Part shown: piece after piece, positions 7,039 through 14,644 of the stretch | Numbering within the stretch: the first letter of the stretch is position 1 | Layout of the letters: each line of letters opens with the position of its first letter | Assembly (NCBI GenBank): GCA_003818205.1 | Contig: RPRQ01000049.1 | Span: 1 to 34,412, forward strand | DNA length: 34,412 nucleotides | Direction of reading: 5' to 3' | Source of the DNA: Bacteroidales bacterium | Lineage (GTDB): Bacteria > Bacteroidota > Bacteroidia > Bacteroidales > Tenuifilaceae | Made by a program: the position numbers and the translations under genes | Notes under the pieces: generated by a model | What the model saw: the letters and a program-made list of their open reading frames with translations, nothing else | Told to the model about the DNA's origin: nothing | Databases searched by the model: none

Positions 7039-9235
7039 TTACTTTCAATATTTCAACAGCTACAGCCCTCGCAAGTAAAGGAGGAACTGCATTTCCAACT
7101 AGCGTAAATTGAGGAACCTCATCTTTACGTTTATTTCCACCAGTTGATCTTTTTCCCTGAAAAACGAAAGAATCATCAAAGGACTGTAAACGTGCCATTT
7201 CCCTAACGGTAAGTGCTCTTGGATTAGAGTAATGAATATAATCATCAGGAATGGTCATTACAGTTGGACTTTGAGAATCTGGTTTCAAAATATTATAATT
7301 TCTTTTCTCAGAATCAAGTCCTTCCTTTCTAAGATTTACCTTTGCTTTATCATAATCACCAGTATTTAATATTATTTCGAGCCTTTTAACTACATCATCG
7401 TTTTGCTTGCTCGTTTTATGATTATTCAAAGGTGTAGGTATATGCTGTAATGGATTGTTAAACTCCTCAATATTTCTAACATAAAGAGGTTGTTTAATAT
7501 TAGCAAATCGTCCATTTAATCTACCCGTTTTTGACCATTCTGAGTACGATTTACCTGTTTCGGAAACCCTACCATCTACATTTCGCTTCTTTAACAATTC
7601 TTTTAAATATTCAGCAGAACCGTTATACTTCTCAAATAGATCAACCGTAGAGTAAGTATGACTTTCTTCATCATTTCCTATAAAATCTAAATCATAAATT
7701 GCTTCAAATACTGTTACTTTTTCATTATGCTTCAAGCTTGAAGGAATCTCTTTTATCAATTTTTGATCTTTACGACAACCAATAAATAGTACTCGTTCTC
7801 TATTTTGAGGTACTCCATAATTTGATGCAAGAGCAACAAATGGTTCATCAATATTATAAAGTCTTAATTCACTCAAAATCTCTTCAAATTCCTCCTTTTT
7901 GTTGAATTTTACTGAAAGTTGATTCAATGAATTTAAGCATTCATCTATTGTTTGCGAAAAAATCTGAAGTGAGCTGCTGATGTCTTCAACATCTTTCTTG
8001 TAATCTTTTGGCGATTTTAAATTATTGAAAGCTAACCCTATAACCCCAATTATCGATTCTGGCTCAATGAAACTCAGAAAATCATTAAACTTTTCAACAA
8101 AAAAATCATTGTCTATGTCACAAACTGACTTCTCAATAATTACTTGCTTTTTTATTGCTCTTAATTCCTTGATTCTCTTTAAAAGATTGAATCCATGTCT
8201 TATTGTGCCAATGCTCTCATCAGTTTTTGAAGTTTTATAATCTGCAATTTTGGGGAGTAGATTTTTAAATTTTTGCTCAACATTATTAATATATCTTTCT
8301 TTTAACAAAGAAAGTTCATTACCATTTGACTTTTCAAATTGCAATCTCTGAATATAGCAGTCTATGAGGAAACTATAACCATTATCAATTTTCTTGAGGT
8401 GGTTTAAAAAGATAATAAGTTTAGGTAATTCGTTAAAATCAATAATTGATCTAATTTGAGAAAGAATCATTTCTTTAATCCTACCATTTTCCTTTGTTAG
8501 AATGCCCTTGACATTCTCCATAATAAAATATTTTGGTCTCAAATGGCTTATCACATCTATATAGTGAGAAAACAGATCATCCTTTTTATCGAATTTCTTC
8601 CTCTTTCCTGCTAAGCTAAAACTCTGACATGGAGGTCCACCACAAATTACATCTACCTTTTGTCCTTCTAATTTTTCTAAAAGATTATTGAGAAAATCTG
8701 ACTCTGTAATATCCTGTTTTAAAAATTGTGTACCTAACCCTAGTTGATGATTATATCGAACCACATGCGTTAACTCGCAATTCTCGTTGATGTCGCTCGC
8801 TAAAATAAAATCGAATATTTTATTTTTCTGTTCCGCTTGCAAAAATCCTTCGCTAAATCCTCCCGCTCCTGCAAACAAGTCAATAAATGTTATTTTTTGT
8901 CCATAAAAAGGTTCTGAATCTTCAATAATCTTTACTTCGTTGCTTGATCTATAGCATTCCACAAGAGAAGAAACCTGTTTTTTAATTTCGCTTACTGTTA
9001 AATCTTTTTTATGACTATTATTAAAAAACGATTCTGTCTCTTTTTTCAAGTAGAAGAAATAGTTATTTATAGATTCTCTACCTTTTACACATTGATTATC
9101 TATATCCCATTCCACAAGGTTAACTTTCTCACCAGTAGCAATCTTGATTTGTTTACCTTTGCATCTTATCACTAAATGAATGGGTGCAAATCCCTTTTTA
9201 TCTGATTTATCGCGATAGAAATTAACTGTTGCCAT
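7031..9235 (-). CDS. C5-cytosine DNA methyltransferase with N-terminal integrase-type Arm domain
   Basis: The 734-residue enzyme methylates cytosine at C5 using S-adenosylmethionine, presumably protecting the site of the facing endonuclease. Motifs in order: I FIDLFAGAGGFSEGF (117-131), IV GGPPCQSFS (199-207, catalytic Cys203), VI MENV (239-242), VIII QNRERV (477-482), IX LTVREMARLQSF (675-686), X VGNAVPP (713-719). Two parts are extra. Residues ~1-75 (MATVNFYRDK, APIHLVIRCKGKQIKIATG, VEWDIDNQCVKG) resemble the Arm DNA-binding domain at the N-terminus of Bacteroidetes tyrosine recombinases. Between motifs VI and VIII there are about 235 residues, where simple members such as M.HhaI have about 40. 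The target-recognition region should lie after motif VIII. The ATG is the first residue of the Arm motif, which supports this start. GTCCGT repeats lie directly upstream. Confidence 0.93.
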   Translation of the reverse strand: MATVNFYRDKSDKKGFAPIHLVIRCKGKQIKIATGEKVNLVEWDIDNQCVKGRESINNYFFYLKKETESFFNNSHKKDLTVSEIKKQVSSLVECYRSSNEVKIIEDSEPFYGQKITFIDLFAGAGGFSEGFLQAEQKNKIFDFILASDINENCELTHVVRYNHQLGLGTQFLKQDITESDFLNNLLEKLEGQKVDVICGGPPCQSFSLAGKRKKFDKKDDLFSHYIDVISHLRPKYFIMENVKGILTKENGRIKEMILSQIRSIIDFNELPKLIIFLNHLKKIDNGYSFLIDCYIQRLQFEKSNGNELSLLKERYINNVEQKFKNLLPKIADYKTSKTDESIGTIRHGFNLLKRIKELRAIKKQVIIEKSVCDIDNDFFVEKFNDFLSFIEPESIIGVIGLAFNNLKSPKDYKKDVEDISSSLQIFSQTIDECLNSLNQLSVKFNKKEEFEEILSELRLYNIDEPFVALASNYGVPQNRERVLFIGCRKDQKLIKEIPSSLKHNEKVTVFEAIYDLDFIGNDEESHTYSTVDLFEKYNGSAEYLKELLKKRNVDGRVSETGKSYSEWSKTGRLNGRFANIKQPLYVRNIEEFNNPLQHIPTPLNNHKTSKQNDDVVKRLEIILNTGDYDKAKVNLRKEGLDSEKRNYNILKPDSQSPTVMTIPDDYIHYSNPRALTVREMARLQSFDDSFVFQGKRSTGGNKRKDEVPQFTLVGNAVPPLLARAVAVEILKVIK

Positions 9236-9238
9236 TTC

Positions 9239-9275
9239 ACGGACATTTTTACGGTTACGGACAAATTTACGGACA
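9239..9275 (-). promoter_or_regulatory. GTCCGT repeat array before the methyltransferase start codon
   Basis: On the plus strand ACGGACA occurs at 9239, 9257 and 9269, with a degenerate ACGGTTA at 9251. On the minus strand these are GTCCGT hexamers separated by AT-rich hexamers, with 12- and 6-base steps, ending four bases before the ATG. The array lies between the likely promoter and the start codon, where an operator would block transcription or initiation. It may be the binding site of the Arm domain encoded by the same gene (inference). Confidence 0.6.
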
Positions 9276-9285
9276 TATTTTTAAA

Positions 9286-9318
9286 ACAGAATACATTTCC
9301 GTTTATTTTTTCAAAAAC
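9286..9318 (-). promoter_or_regulatory. possible promoter of the methyltransferase gene
   Basis: On the minus strand GGTTTTTG (9311-9318) lies 17-18 bases before TATTCTGT (9286-9293), a weak version of the TTTG...TAnnTTTG promoter. Transcription from it would place the GTCCGT array in the first 40 or so transcribed bases. The -7 box is not a full match, so this is tentative. Confidence 0.35.
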
Positions 9319-9343
9319 CTCTCACAAAAATTAAACTTTTTTA

Positions 9344-9374
9344 TTTGCAAGTTTAAAATAGAAACCTACTTTTG
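9344..9374 (+). promoter_or_regulatory. Bacteroidetes-type promoter of the mgtE-like/NRAMP-like operon
   Basis: TTTG at 9344-9347 and TACTTTTG at 9367-9374 are separated by exactly 19 bases, a complete match to the Bacteroidetes TTTG-n19-TAnnTTTG consensus. The start of transcription would be near 9381, giving a leader of about 120 nucleotides before the ATG at 9503. Confidence 0.75.
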
Positions 9375-9380
9375 TTCAGC

Positions 9381-9502
9381 AAACCAGTACTAATTATTTA
9401 TATGGACGGCGACCCTGCGATACGATTTATTAACCCACACACAGACAGGTAGTTTGTCATATGCCAACGACCTTCTGTATGTAAAATATTAAGGAGGTAA
9501 AT
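9381..9502 (+). promoter_or_regulatory. long leader of the metal-transport operon, candidate regulatory RNA
   Basis: About 120 nucleotides lie between the predicted transcription start and the ATG. The part from 9402 is less AT-rich than the surrounding spacer (GGACGGCGACCC, GCCAACGACC). It ends in a perfect AAGGAGGT at 9491-9498, uncommon in Bacteroidetes. CCTT at 9470-9473 could pair with AAGG of that ribosome-binding site, but the helix is only four pairs. I do not recognise the conserved cores of the M-box or the yybP-ykoY manganese riboswitch. A metal-responsive leader is an inference from position and from the genes downstream. Confidence 0.35.
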
Positions 9503-10780
9503 ATGGCAAATCTTTCAACTTTTTACTTAAGCCGTATTATAGGAAAAAGGGTTTATGATACCGAAGGAAAAAAAATCGGGATTGTAAAAGATTTATTGGT
9601 TGACACCCTTACAGCCAACCCCAACGATACACCCGATAAACCCAAGGTAATTGGCGTCAAGGCCAAAACCTCAAAGGGGATAAAAATATATTCATTTGAT
9701 TTTATCGATGTTTTCAGGATTGAAGGCCGGTTAACTGTCAAGTGCAATAATATTGTTGAGTTAGCCCAAGAAACTATCGACAATGGATTTTTCCTTGCCA
9801 AATTGATGCTCGATAAGCAGATTGTCGACCTCAATGGTCGTAAGCTTGTTAGAGTTAACGATATCAGATTAGTTGATATTAAGGACGGGACCTTTGCAGT
9901 AGCCGTAGATATTGGTATAGAAGGTCTTCTCCGAAGAATTGACATCGAAAAACCCATCAAGTTTGTACTTTCGTTTCTAAAAGTCAACATACCTGCCAAG
10001 TATATTATTTGGGACGATGTTCAGGCCATCGACTTTTCGAGCCACAGCATAAAACTTTCGAAGGTTTATTCCAAGTTAAATACGCTCCACCCCTCTGATC
10101 TTGCCGATATTATTGAAGATTTGGGTAGGGCTACCCGAACATCTGTTTTCTCAGCACTGGACGAGGAGCATGCGGCTGACGTTTTGGAAGAACTCGAACC
10201 TGAAGCTCAGGTTCAGCTGGTTGAGAGTTTACCTGTGGATAAGATGGCCGATGTGCTTGAAAAAATGCCTGCCGATGAGGTTGCCGACATTCTCGATGGC
10301 CTAGAGGATGAAAAGGCCGAAAGCCTTTTAAAAGAGATGGAGGCCGAATCGTCGCAGGAGGTACGAGAGCTGCTTGAATACGAGGACGACTCGGTGGGTA
10401 GTATCATGACCACCGATATCCTTGCCTTTAACCCAACAAAAACGGTAGAAGATGTTATCAGGGAAATTCGTACTCGTAAACCCGAAGCTGTTGAATTGTA
10501 TAACCTTTTCGTCACTGATGCCAAGGAGGAGCTGATAGGCTTTTTTACGCTTCGCGATTTGATTGTTTCCGAACCTGATACAACCATCAATCAGATTATG
10601 AAGGAAGAACCCATCTACCTATACGATGACCAAGGGATTGATGATATCGCAGAGATTATATCGAAATATAACCTACTGGCTATCCCAGTTATTGACAAGC
10701 AAAATCTTTTGCAAGGAATGGTGGTAATCGACGACGTTGTTGAGGATTTGGTGAACAAACGTAGAACTTTCAAAAGGTAG
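9503..10780 (+). CDS. PRC-barrel / MgtE N-domain / CBS-pair protein without a pore
   Basis: The 425-residue cytoplasmic protein has two PRC-barrel-like regions (about 8-80 and 100-185), an MgtE-type N-domain of right-handed helices (about 195-295, with LHPSDLADIIEDL and the repeats AADVLEELEPEAQ, MADVLEKMPADEV, VADILDGLEDEKAESLL), and a CBS pair (about 296-420, beginning DDSVGSIMTTDI). In true MgtE Mg2+ channels these domains sense cytoplasmic Mg2+ and gate a membrane domain of five helices; here that membrane part is absent and the protein ends KRRTFKR. Five bases later an NRAMP-like transporter starts, so the likely job is to sense Mg2+/Mn2+ and control that transporter. The start is fixed by AAGGAGGT at 9491-9498. 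Confidence 0.88.
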   Translation: MANLSTFYLSRIIGKRVYDTEGKKIGIVKDLLVDTLTANPNDTPDKPKVIGVKAKTSKGIKIYSFDFIDVFRIEGRLTVKCNNIVELAQETIDNGFFLAKLMLDKQIVDLNGRKLVRVNDIRLVDIKDGTFAVAVDIGIEGLLRRIDIEKPIKFVLSFLKVNIPAKYIIWDDVQAIDFSSHSIKLSKVYSKLNTLHPSDLADIIEDLGRATRTSVFSALDEEHAADVLEELEPEAQVQLVESLPVDKMADVLEKMPADEVADILDGLEDEKAESLLKEMEAESSQEVRELLEYEDDSVGSIMTTDILAFNPTKTVEDVIREIRTRKPEAVELYNLFVTDAKEELIGFFTLRDLIVSEPDTTINQIMKEEPIYLYDDQGIDDIAEIISKYNLLAIPVIDKQNLLQGMVVIDDVVEDLVNKRRTFKR

Positions 10781-10785
10781 GCGAC

Positions 10786-12039
10786 ATGGCATTTAAATTA
10801 AGCAATACACGTTTTTTCAAAAAACTTGCAATCTTCCTTGCAATCCTTGGACCTGGCATAATAACAGGCAGCGTCGATAACGATGCAGGGGGAATCACAA
10901 CATACTCCGTTGCCGGAGCAATTTATGGTTACAACCTTATCTGGACGCTTATTCCCTCATTCATTGTACTAATCGTTATTCAGGAGATGAATGCCCGTAT
11001 GGGAGTTGTTACTGGCAAAGGGCTTGCCGACCTGATTCGCGAAAGCGCAGGGGTTAAAGTTACCTTTTTCATTTTCCTCGGTCTTTTGGTTGGTGATATC
11101 GGAAATACAACCACCGAATTTGCAGGTGTTGCGGGTAGTATGCAGGTTCTAGGGGTAAGCAAGTACCTTTCCGTTCCAATTGTTGCAATGCTTATCTGGC
11201 TGCTGGTTGTTAAGGGTACCTATAAAATTGCCGAACGAATATTCTTACTTTTCAGCGTTTCTCTGCTGATGTATGTTGTTTCAGCGTTGATGGGTGACCC
11301 AGAATGGAGCGAAATTGGGAGTGCAATTGTTCGTCCGCAATTTGAGGTGAACGGACAGAGTATAGCCATGATTATTGGATTAGTCGGCACCACCATTGCC
11401 CCATGGATGCTATTCTACATGCAATCATCGGTGATTGAAAAGGGGCTGAAGATGAAAAACTACAAGTACACTATTATCGATATTGTTGTAGGCTGCGTTG
11501 CTACTGTTGTGGTTGCTTTCTTTATTGTAGTTGCATGTGCCTCTACCCTGCATAAAAATGGAATTCAGATAAATGAAGCCAAAGATGCTGCAATGGCGCT
11601 AAAACCATTAGCGGGTGCAATCGCCTCACAGGTATTTGCATTTGGACTTTTTATTGCATCGATATTTTCAGCTACCATATTACCACTTGCCACAGCATTC
11701 TATATCTCCGAGGCCTTTGGCTTTGAAGCAGGGATTGATAAAAAATGGAAAGAAGCGCCTGAATTCTACACTTTATATACTAGTATTTTGGTAATTGCCG
11801 CAGTAATCATTCTATTACCCAATGCACCGCTAATTCAGATTTCATTGTGGTCGCAGGTGCTAAACGGACTTCTATTACCCGTGGTTTTAGTTTGCATGAT
11901 ATTGCTAGTTAACAAGAAAGAGATAATGGGTAAATACGTAAATAAACCTATAAACAATATAATTAGCTGGACAACAATTATTATTCTTGTCGGCTTATCA
12001 ATTACTCTTCTTGTTATGAAATTATTTGGAGGGAAATAA
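10786..12039 (+). CDS. NRAMP-family divalent metal transporter, divergent metal site
   Basis: A 417-residue polytopic membrane protein of the NRAMP/SLC11 family with about eleven helices. The family signature in helix 1 is changed: aligned from LGPG (21-24), the usual DPGN becomes DAGG (33-36). In helix 6 the usual MPH becomes APW (Ala205-Pro206-Trp207 in GTTIAPWMLFYMQSS). The methionine and histidine normally there are gone; the methionine helps select Mn2+/Fe2+ over Mg2+. NRAMP-related Mg2+ transporters that lost this methionine are known, so Mg2+ or a mixed Mg2+/Mn2+ substrate is likely (inference). The gene begins five bases after the MgtE-N/CBS gene, which fits a two-part transport system. 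Annotation as MntH would be misleading. Confidence 0.88.
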   Translation: MAFKLSNTRFFKKLAIFLAILGPGIITGSVDNDAGGITTYSVAGAIYGYNLIWTLIPSFIVLIVIQEMNARMGVVTGKGLADLIRESAGVKVTFFIFLGLLVGDIGNTTTEFAGVAGSMQVLGVSKYLSVPIVAMLIWLLVVKGTYKIAERIFLLFSVSLLMYVVSALMGDPEWSEIGSAIVRPQFEVNGQSIAMIIGLVGTTIAPWMLFYMQSSVIEKGLKMKNYKYTIIDIVVGCVATVVVAFFIVVACASTLHKNGIQINEAKDAAMALKPLAGAIASQVFAFGLFIASIFSATILPLATAFYISEAFGFEAGIDKKWKEAPEFYTLYTSILVIAAVIILLPNAPLIQISLWSQVLNGLLLPVVLVCMILLVNKKEIMGKYVNKPINNIISWTTIIILVGLSITLLVMKLFGGK

Positions 12040-12271
12040 CTTCTTTGATTTGCTAAGCTCAAAGCGCTGGCTTTGCAGATAACCAATCAGAAGATCATTA
12101 ACCTTAGTAAATTTAAGAATATCATGACCCCCACATGACGGCCCATGTATGATGCTCTGAGCCTGAGTCCTAGCAGAATCGGAGGTCAGAGAATAGGATT
12201 ACATCGTTCTAATCAAACAAATCGTCAAAATTGAATCCGAGATAAGGTCTTCTTATCCCGAGTTTTTTTTT
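12040..12271 (+). ncRNA. candidate structured RNA or 3'UTR-derived RNA
   Basis: The 265-base gap after the NRAMP-like gene is dense in potential helices. CTTCTTTGAT and ATCAGAAG (12040-12093) enclose a perfect six-pair hairpin (12060-12075). ACATG/CATGT pair at about 12133-12148. CTCTGAGCCT pairs with AGGTCAGAG at 12155-12191 with a single bulged G. GATTA/TAATC pair at about 12198-12216. It ends in a terminator (12241-12271). No SRP, tmRNA, RNase P or 6S signature was recognised. It could be a metal-related sRNA, a long 3' UTR, or a leader for the next operon. Confidence 0.35.
12241..12271 (+). terminator. intrinsic terminator
   Basis: GATAAG and CTTATC form a six-pair stem with a GTCTT loop (12241-12257), followed by CCGAG and nine T (12263-12271). 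It terminates the metal-transport operon or the candidate RNA before the next gene. Confidence 0.7.
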
Positions 12272-12273
12272 GC

Positions 12274-12281
12274 TATATTTG
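12274..12281 (+). promoter_or_regulatory. -7 element upstream of the GT-C gene
   Basis: TATATTTG matches the TAnnTTTG box 24 bases before the ATG at 12305. It directly follows the terminator T-run. No clear TTTG is found at the -33 distance, so the assignment rests on the -7 box and position. Confidence 0.4.
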
Positions 12282-12304
12282 AATATCTCAATTAGAGCCC
12301 ATAA

Positions 12305-13579
12305 ATGAAAGCACTTTGGCAACCCATTAGAACAGTAAAAGAGAGCTTAAAATTCGTTTCAGCATACGCTATCCTTTTCGCCACGTATATTATAATCCTC
12401 CCTAAATCTGGGCACAGCTACGATTTATCTTGCTGGAGCGGTTGGTGCAAACACATATTTACCAATGGTTTAGGGAAAGCGTATCAATCGGGAACCGATT
12501 ATTTACCGCTTTATCATTACATTCTCTACCTTTTCGGGCTAATACAGGGTAGCACCGAGAATATTGAGCGAAACATCTACCTGCTTAAAGTATTTACCAT
12601 AATCGCCGAGTTTATTGGAGGTTTCTTCCTGATAAAGCTCATCAAGGAGAGAATTAGCAACACCTACGAGCAATTCTTTTATTCCATGTTCTTCTTCCTA
12701 AATATTGCCGTATTTTACAATTCAATAATCTGGGGGCAGGTGGATGGGATACTTACCACGCTACTTTTCATCTCTGTTTACTTCGCTCTAAAAGAAAAAA
12801 TTCTATCCTCCCTCCTGTTCTTCCTCCTTGCTATTAACATGAAACTTCAGGCTATTATTTTTATGCCTATTATTGGGTTAATGCTACTGCCATTAATGTT
12901 AAAGCGGTTTAGCTTTAAAAATCTCACCTTATGGATTGGGTCGCTAATCGTTCTCCAGCTGTTGATTCTGCTACCATTCATTATCAAGGATGATATTGGA
13001 CGAGTTTTACATGTAATTATCGGCTCATTTGGCAAATACCCTGTTGTATCGATGAATGCCTATAATTTCTGGTTCTGGTTTCTAAAAGGTAATTTAATGC
13101 AAATCCCCGATAGCAACCTTTACCTTGGGGGTTCCTATAAGAGTTGGGGGTTGCTCCTATTCTTCACAACATCGTTCGTTGCGCTTTGGCCTTTGATAAA
13201 GAATGCTTATTATAAAGCGATAAGGGGATCGATTGAAGCGATTTCCGTTGAAAGAATACTGCTCGTATCAACCCTGATCCCCCTGCTATTCTTCTTTTTT
13301 AACACACAAATGCACGAACGTTACTCACACCCTGCACTGATGTTTGTTATCGCTTACTCCATCCTTAGCAAGGATTTTCTTCCATCGGTTATTATCTGCC
13401 TAGCCTATCTACTGAACATGGAGGATGTACTGCGCTATCTAAATCTTGATAATTACTCGTATTTTATCTTTAAGCGTCACTTCATAGCAATCATATATGC
13501 AGTTGGTATTCTTATCCTTTACGCAAGGTTATACAACTTTAGGTTAAACCTCAATTCCATTTCAGCATCAAAGGGATGA
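12305..13579 (+). CDS. GT-C type membrane glycosyltransferase (mannosyltransferase-like)
   Basis: A 424-residue integral membrane protein with about ten hydrophobic helices. The first extracytoplasmic loop holds an acidic residue in HSYDLSCWSGW (about residue 40), as expected for the catalytic loop of GT-C enzymes, which use polyprenyl- or dolichyl-phosphate sugars as donors. Further family-like features are WGQVDGI (about 142-148) and QMHERYSHPA (about 336-345), matching the HERY motif of GT87/PIG-M-like mannosyltransferases. The sugar and acceptor are unknown. It is followed after 12 bases by a PLP-enzyme gene, probably in one transcript, although a functional link is not evident. Confidence 0.75.
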   Translation: MKALWQPIRTVKESLKFVSAYAILFATYIIILPKSGHSYDLSCWSGWCKHIFTNGLGKAYQSGTDYLPLYHYILYLFGLIQGSTENIERNIYLLKVFTIIAEFIGGFFLIKLIKERISNTYEQFFYSMFFFLNIAVFYNSIIWGQVDGILTTLLFISVYFALKEKILSSLLFFLLAINMKLQAIIFMPIIGLMLLPLMLKRFSFKNLTLWIGSLIVLQLLILLPFIIKDDIGRVLHVIIGSFGKYPVVSMNAYNFWFWFLKGNLMQIPDSNLYLGGSYKSWGLLLFFTTSFVALWPLIKNAYYKAIRGSIEAISVERILLVSTLIPLLFFFFNTQMHERYSHPALMFVIAYSILSKDFLPSVIICLAYLLNMEDVLRYLNLDNYSYFIFKRHFIAIIYAVGILILYARLYNFRLNLNSISASKG

Positions 13580-13591
13580 AATTGCTACAAT

Positions 13592-14572
13592 ATGATAACC
13601 AATAACTACTTTGAACTTGGGTTTTTCCCTACCCCTTTGCACCGGCTTAACCGTTTATCGGAACATTATAGCGACTACAACATCTACATCAAGCGTGATG
13701 ATCAAACAGGGTTGGCGCTGGGAGGAAATAAAACCCGTAAGCTGGAATATCTTGTAAAAGATGCTATTGATAAGGGTTGTGATACGCTAATAACCTACGG
13801 TGCAGCCCAATCGAACCATTGCAGGCAAACAGCAGCTGCGGCAGCCATTGCAGGCTTGGGATGCCATCTTTTGCTTAAAGGCTCGGCTACTCCTGAACTA
13901 AATGGTAATATCCTGCTCGATAAGCTTTTAGGAGCCAATATCCATTGGACGGAACAACCCGAAGGGCTATTAACCCCTGAGGAGCTGATTAAAAGGGTAA
14001 AATTATCGGGGAAAAAACCGTACTACATACCAATTGGTGGTTCCAATGAGATTGGGAGTCTAGGTTACGCAAGAGCAGTTTTAGAGCTAAAGCAGCAACT
14101 TTTCGAGAACATACTTGACATCGACTATATCATTTTCTCATCATCGTCAGGAGGAACTCATGCAGGGCTATTGGTAGGTAAATATCTTTATAACCTATCA
14201 TCGGAAATTATTGGAATTAGCAACGGCAAGGACGAAATGGGTAAAACCCCCTTAGGCCAACAGATTGTTGATATCGCAAACAAAGTAGCAGCCCTTCTGA
14301 AGTTTGATAAATTATTCACCCTTGATGATGTTATTCTCAACAGCGACTACAATAGCGCAGGGTATGGTGTGGTAACCCGAGCGGAAGTTGACGCATTACA
14401 CCTTCTTGCCCAAAAGGAAGGCATAATACTCGACCCTGTTTACACCGGAAGGGCATTTGTTGGGCTAATTGATTGTCTTGAAAAAGGAAATTTTAAAAAG
14501 GGATCGAATATCCTCTTTTGGCATACAGGTGGTGCTCCTGCCAATTTTCACTACGCTAAACAGCTTGTTTAA
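13592..14572 (+). CDS. PLP-dependent D-cysteine desulfhydrase / ACC deaminase family enzyme
   Basis: The 326-residue cytoplasmic enzyme belongs to the fold-II PLP family that includes D-cysteine desulfhydrase (D-cysteine to pyruvate, H2S and ammonia) and ACC deaminase. YIKRDDQTGLALGGNKTRKLE (about residues 32-52) contains the expected PLP-binding lysine in GGNK (Lys47). GAAQSNHCRQTAAAAA (70-85) is the substrate-carboxylate loop, with Ser74, Asn75 and His76. SSSSGGTHAG (about 187-196) is the phosphate-binding region. GRAFVGLID and HTGGAPANF mark the C-terminus. The length is normal. Motifs cannot decide between desulfhydrase and ACC deaminase; desulfhydrase is more common in this phylum. The start lies 12 bases after the GT-C gene. 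Confidence 0.85.
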   Translation: MITNNYFELGFFPTPLHRLNRLSEHYSDYNIYIKRDDQTGLALGGNKTRKLEYLVKDAIDKGCDTLITYGAAQSNHCRQTAAAAAIAGLGCHLLLKGSATPELNGNILLDKLLGANIHWTEQPEGLLTPEELIKRVKLSGKKPYYIPIGGSNEIGSLGYARAVLELKQQLFENILDIDYIIFSSSSGGTHAGLLVGKYLYNLSSEIIGISNGKDEMGKTPLGQQIVDIANKVAALLKFDKLFTLDDVILNSDYNSAGYGVVTRAEVDALHLLAQKEGIILDPVYTGRAFVGLIDCLEKGNFKKGSNILFWHTGGAPANFHYAKQLV

Positions 14573-14605
14573 ACACCCGAACAAATCACCAATCAATTTA
14601 TTGTA

Positions 14606-14613
14606 TATGTTTG
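14606..14613 (+). promoter_or_regulatory. -7 element of the symporter promoter
   Basis: TATGTTTG matches TAnnTTTG, 31 bases before the TTG start of the symporter. A transcript would start near 14620. No convincing -33 box is visible. Confidence 0.4.
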
Positions 14614-14644
14614 CAATTAGGGTTCAACAAAAAAAACTAATATT

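Noticed and set aside
7031-9235. Tyrosine recombinase or integrated element integrase
   Set aside because: Only the N-terminal Arm-like domain is present; the rest is a complete C5-cytosine methyltransferase with no recombinase catalytic domain.
9381-9502. M-box or yybP-ykoY riboswitch before the metal-transport operon
   Set aside because: The conserved core sequences of these classes were not seen; only position and gene content suggest regulation.
10786-12039. Standard manganese transporter MntH
   Set aside because: The helix 1 DPGN and helix 6 MPH motifs are both changed, so the usual substrate assignment is not justified.
12040-12271. SRP RNA, RNase P RNA, tmRNA or 6S RNA
   Set aside because: None of their conserved cores is present.
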